Below are positions 60,301-64,000 of a stretch of 64,000 bases of DNA, in pieces. The position numbers and the translations under genes are program-made. The notes beneath the pieces were generated by a model. It did no database searches, had not been told where the DNA came from, and saw only the letters and a program-made list of their open reading frames with translations. Numbering within the stretch: the stretch's first letter is position 1; each line of letters opens with the position of its first letter. The DNA comes from Watersipora subatra (lineage: Eukaryota; Bryozoa; Gymnolaemata; Cheilostomatida; Watersiporidae): NCBI RefSeq assembly GCF_963576615.1, contig NC_088717.1, forward strand, positions 19,888,108-19,952,107, given 5' to 3'.

Positions 60301-61886
60301 CTATATTGAAAATATTAAAACTTACCAAGTCCTCTATTGGTATATTACAGGCAGGAGTTGTGCTTCCTCTCAGTATGACTTTGGCAATATCAGAGGACTG
60401 GGATTGTTTACCACCATATGGCTGGCTTTTTCAAATCTCTCTAAGCATTCACTTGCTGGTAAGTTGCTGCTAGATGGATTAGACATTTAATCACATATTT
60501 GCGCTGTTTTTACTCAACCCTATGCTAATGAAAACACACCCACAATATAATTGAACTCCTGATCAATACGATAACAAATTAACTTTTGAATGGTATGAAA
60601 AGATTTTATTATTAGAGCAGACATTCAAATATAAATGTAAAAACTCCTCCACTAGAAGCTTAGAAGTTTTTTCAAGGAAGGAAGATGGAGATGGGCGCAC
60701 CCCCACTATTCTAACGTGTGTAGATGCATTTAGAATATTCTGTAGATTTTAGACAAGTAGTGCCAAGTCAAAGGATAGAAAAGAGATGAAAAACTAGAGT
60801 GTTTATTTATACAACTGAGCTGTCAAAACCATGTGATCAGATGATTTGGCAGAGTAATTAGTTTACATAATGCCTTCATCACCATTTCCTATCTATCTAA
60901 TAGCAATCAGGGAATGGTTGCATTACTCCTTACAGTTTTTTTGTTTTATAATGTTTAACCTCAGCAAGAATTTCTTAAATTGCTGACTTTCTTTTACGAG
61001 AAGAACAATGATAACGATAGCGTGAAGAGCTTGAGAGAAGAATGCTTCGGACTTACTCGATGCCAATAACTTATAAGCTCTGGCAAACTTACACATATCT
61101 CCGGTTATAAGAGGACATTCCAAAACTTCTACAACTCGAACTCCTACAGTCAATATAGTTGCCTGTCACCCTGAACTGAAGCAGAGGATATGCTGTGCCT
61201 ACATATTAAAGCAGCAAGAACTATATATTACTATGCATTGCACCGACTCCCCAAGCACTAGAGTGGCCAGCTGGTCCTTGGTCCTTGAGTAATTTGATGT
61301 GGCTATAATAGCTCTTTTATAATAGAAATGCATTAAGCCTCCTAATTGCCAAATGATTAGACTCTTTATCAAACAAAAGACATTTCATTTGGTTTTTGGA
61401 TTGCTTCAAGAAGAACTCTAGCATTTTACACTTGATGTCGATTACATTTAGCAAATATTTTTTTAACTTTTTGAGGTGTTTCTGGACTTTATTACGTGTT
61501 AGCAGCCGATTCTAGTGCATGATGTATGTAATCAGAAGCTGGAAAGTTCATGCGACTAGCTTACTAAGGCTGGCTTGAGCAGATGACAGAACAAACACCT
61601 GAGCCTATGGCGTAAGCCAGTGCCTCTGGAAACAAAGCGCTTAAAGTACATTGATAATGACAATATGAACTTAGGCCATATACTGAGTGTCTGAACTGTG
61701 TTATGCTATAAGTTGACAGGTTTGTACTCGTTGGCCTTTGTGAATGTGGACCACTATATTGCGGTGACTGAATCATCTCATTACCTTCACCAGCTCGGAC
61801 CACGAAAGTCCGCTTGTTGGGTTATCTTTATTTGGATTCTAGGGCTATCTTACTGCTTTCCTCTCTTCCTCATTGGACCCGAATGG
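57056..61886 (+). CDS. class A (rhodopsin-like) GPCR, 5' part, TM1-TM4 (3' end outside window)
   Basis: Join 57056-57319, 60351-60458, 61713-61886, all phase 0 (182 residues). The N-terminus is hydrophilic with an NTT sequon. TM1 spans about residues 39-63. TM2 carries the class A signature SLSFSDLL (Asp 2.50). Exon 2 continues TM2 (AGVVLPLSMTLAI), has EDW in the first extracellular loop, and starts TM3. Exon 3 completes TM3 with FVNVDHYIAV, the DRY position reading DHY, then intracellular loop 2, and TM4 with the conserved Trp in FIWILGLSYCFPLFL. No TM5-TM7 exon was found in 61887-64000, so the gene continues rightward. Ligand class cannot be told. The usual TM1 Gly-Asn pair is not evident. 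Confidence 0.75.
57447..57570 (+). repeat. dispersed repeat, copy 2 (partner at 29378)
   Basis: Begins CTAGCTGTACCACCCGGTGT; direct-orientation copy of the 29378 element, here in GPCR intron 1. The open frames across it are repeat artefacts. Confidence 0.8.
58273..58410. repeat. degenerate CTTTCACTTTGGAAGAAC repeat
   Basis: Five to six irregular copies of a 22-26-bp unit (ACTTTCACTTTGGAAGAACAT). A second cluster of the same motif is at 58785-58935. GPCR intron 1. Confidence 0.7.
58467..58503. repeat. perfect 16-bp stem hairpin
   Basis: AAATATTGGCACCACC, loop TTGTA, GGTGGTGCCAATATTT, with no mismatch. GPCR intron 1. Confidence 0.9.
59218..59356 (+). repeat. direct duplication, copy 1 (partner 59758)
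   Basis: About 140 bases starting AGTTTAGTTTGTACATTTGA recur at 59758-59900 with few changes, 540 bp downstream. Confidence 0.8.
59402..59590 (+). repeat. solo arm of the 46359 fold-back element
   Basis: GACTTGCAACAAAATTCACA through AACAGTTAATCGCAGCCATC matches the left arm at 46359 in direct orientation. It lies in GPCR intron 1. Confidence 0.75.
59758..59900 (+). repeat. direct duplication, copy 2 (partner 59218)
   Basis: Second copy, including GATACGTACAGGTTATACA and ACATCAAAACTTCCTTGTTC. The solo fold-back arm (59402) lies between the copies. Confidence 0.8.
60136..60202. repeat. hairpin-forming inverted repeat
   Basis: GTATACATAGACCTATTAAC and TTAATAGGTCTATGAATGTATAC pair over about 22 bp around a 20-base AT-rich loop, about 150 bp upstream of GPCR exon 2. 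Confidence 0.8.
60351..60458 (+). CDS. GPCR exon 2 (TM2-ECL1-TM3)
   Basis: Acceptor TATATTACAG|GCA, donor TTGCTG|GTAAGT, phase 0-0, 36 codons: AGVVLPLSMTLAISEDWDCL through LSIHLL. The Cys sits a few residues earlier than the usual 3.25 disulfide position. Confidence 0.7.
61713..61886 (+). CDS. GPCR exon 3 (end of TM3, ICL2, TM4)
   Basis: Acceptor GCTATAAG|TTG, donor GAATGG|GTAAGA, phase 0-0, 58 codons. It contains YSLAFVNVDHYIAVTESSHY and WVIFIWILGLSYCFPLFL. A stronger-looking acceptor TTGACAG 7 bases on would break the frame with exon 2, so the upstream AG is chosen. Confidence 0.7.
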
Positions 61887-64000
61887 GTAAGAACGTGTCA
61901 AAATATATTGCTAAATGAAATTAAAACTGTCTACTGTTCTTTAAAAACTAGCATCGCTTATCAATAGCAAAAACATTAACAAGCTAAGACTTTAACGAAT
62001 ATAAAGGCGAAAGAGTTGGATTAATTTTTAATATTAAACGAAGTTAAGACTGATAAGAAGTAGTATCAGGCGCGAATAACAGAAAAATTGACAAAAATTA
62101 CAACAAAAACTTTTGAAGGCAGAAGTTTGATTCGCTTTTATAACTCAGTCTATTACTATGCAGCTATTTACTCAGAAAGCAATTGAAAATTGCAGAAAAA
62201 TGCCAGAAAGCAAAAAATTGAATCATTATATATTATAGTGTAAACTAATAGCTTGTTGACCACCCTGTAAGACTAGAAAACAATTAATTCAAACAGCATT
62301 TAAAATAAGTTGGCTATATGGTTTTGGAGATAAACTCTTTGAGTTGTTGGGCTACTGACTTGACTTGAGACCACTTTTCAATTCAATCTGTTCAAGTTGT
62401 ATATTATTAGCAAAAAAAATTAATAAAAAAATGTAAATTAAATATATATGAGTTTTTAGCGCATCAATTAAGTTTTATTTGATATAGAACAACTAGTCCT
62501 GTTAAAATTATAAATAATGTTTACCTTATTTATAAGTTGCAACAGAGAATTATAATGTTGGCTTAAATATTTACCTTATTTCCAAGCCATGATACCACAG
62601 TTAAGTATAATATAGTATTTATTTTCAACAATGACCATTTTTCCCGCACATATCCAAGAGATACAGGTTAAACTTTCCGAATCATGCAGAGTATTGTGAT
62701 GACAACTCCTTTTAAACACAATGTCTATGCCAATTCATGATGGAAGCTATTATATATACAGTGGCCCCTCGCCTTACCGTTTTAATTCATTCCAGTGTTG
62801 GGACCGTAAGGCGAAAATTTCATGCAAAGGGGTATAGAAACCTATAGTAAATATCTAATGCAAACACCTCCTGGTAAAAATCATAAAAAATTTATACATG
62901 TATTGTACATATTAATAATTAGTAACAAATTAATATGTTAACCTTAGTAAAGTTCTATAGTTGCCGGCAGTAACTTTGGTGTATTTAGTGGTTATGATCT
63001 GCAAAAAAATGTAACATTACAATGTAATATGTGCAGTAAGTACCGTAGGGAGTTCTTACTTTCGAGGCAGGTTACTTACTTACTTACTTACAAAAGTAAG
63101 TAACATTTACTTACTTCTGTAACACAAACGTTGAATTTAACTTAAATAAATTTAGCTTAATAAACACATACTTGAAGCTAAGTTTTAGTATGAACTTTTA
63201 ACTATTTTACTGAACTTCAACTTTTTCATCGCTAAAATTTAACCACCTATATGTTTCCGGTTTTATTTTCACAATAACTAATAACGTTAAACTGAGCGCG
63301 ATCGAGCATCGTATCTCTTCCATTTATTTTATTATTTATGTTTCCGATTTCATTTTTACAATAACAATAACGAATAATGCCGAACTAAGCGATATCAAGC
63401 ATCGTATCTCTATGCTTCGTTGTTAGAGAAAATTTGGCAAATAGCATATCAGCATATTTGTTGCTCCGACATAATCAGCACATCGACTGCTAAATTTGAA
63501 TTTTAAGAGAAATTTTTGGTGATTTCATATGGCAAAAAATATTTCATATGGAGAGGGCAAAACATCAGCGTTTTCTAAATTTCAGGACAAAATAAATCGT
63601 ACAACAAGGTCAGGGTAACCCGAAGGCGCACTGTATCCAATAATCTCTTACCAAAAGTTTTATGAACTTTTGACCATTCAACAAATGTGCTGTTATTAAA
63701 TACAAGTAGAAAAAAAATGATTTTTTTGAGGTGGCAAGAAATTTTAGAACAAAAATAACATGGAGATTTTTTTAACATGTTACAGAGACAGTGATAATAA
63801 ATGATGCCTAAACTTATGAGACTGCCAATAAAACAGCGTCCGTTAAAGAAAGCAAAGACTTATCTGGCATTTCTTGCGGTTACACTCCACTCGCTGATGC
63901 TTGTGCAAATATTAATGTAATATACATGGTTTGGCATGTCTAGTTTTTTGCTAAGTCTTTTATAAATCCTTATTTACTGATTGTACTGTGATTCTAAAAT
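61887..64000. other. GPCR intron 3 or beyond; no further exon recognised
   Basis: AT-rich. It contains an element end at 62764 (GTGGCCCCTCGCCTTACCG with GACCGTAAGGCGAAAATTT) and a CTTA/AAGTAAGT inverted microsatellite at 63068-63115. No TM5-TM7 coding exon seen. Confidence 0.5.

Overview
The window is AT-rich animal nuclear DNA. Genes are split into short exons with GT-AG introns (one clear GC-AG), and tandem satellites, inverted-repeat elements and tRNA-like SINE copies fill the introns and spacers. The recognisable genes (an SHIPPO/STPGR axonemal protein and a rhodopsin-like GPCR) are metazoan. The texture would suit a marine lophotrochozoan, but the sequence does not fix the phylum. No bacterial operon, CRISPR locus, rRNA or intact transposase gene was found.

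Layout. (1) 2798-8678, minus strand: first five exons (about 327 residues) of a secreted or membrane protein with a signal peptide and five N-glycosylation sequons. It is not recognised and probably continues past the left edge. (2) 8798-32676, plus strand: a complete 12-exon gene for an SHIPPO/STPGR (ODF3/CIMAP-like) sperm-tail or ciliary protein of about 580 residues. Its ATG lies 119 bp from the minus-strand ATG, so the two share a bidirectional promoter. Every intron is phase 1. (3) 34467-39362, plus strand: a three-exon gene for a 671-residue single-pass membrane protein. Its long cytoplasmic tail holds about 27 copies of a 9-residue Ser/Thr-rich repeat and ends in a PPPY motif. (4) 39363-57055: about 17.7 kb with no convincing gene. 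It is dominated by two opposed arrays of the same 31-bp satellite and several fold-back or palindromic elements. (5) 57056-61886, plus strand: three exons covering TM1-TM4 of a class A GPCR with DHY in place of DRY. TM5-TM7 must lie beyond the right edge.

Repeats are the other main theme. At least ten tandem arrays with units of 23-44 bp are present. Several carry higher-order duplications that are whole numbers of units (1364 bp = 44 x 31; 297 bp = 11 x 27) or nearly so (270 bp, 632 bp). One higher-order repeat lies inside a coding exon. Inverted element pairs sit in introns of both genes at the left.

Functional links are limited. The SHIPPO gene points to the axoneme, and the head-to-head neighbour may be co-expressed with it. 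Nothing ties the membrane protein or the GPCR to that pair. All exon borders come from reading splice signals and reading-frame phase by eye; no alignment or transcript evidence was available.
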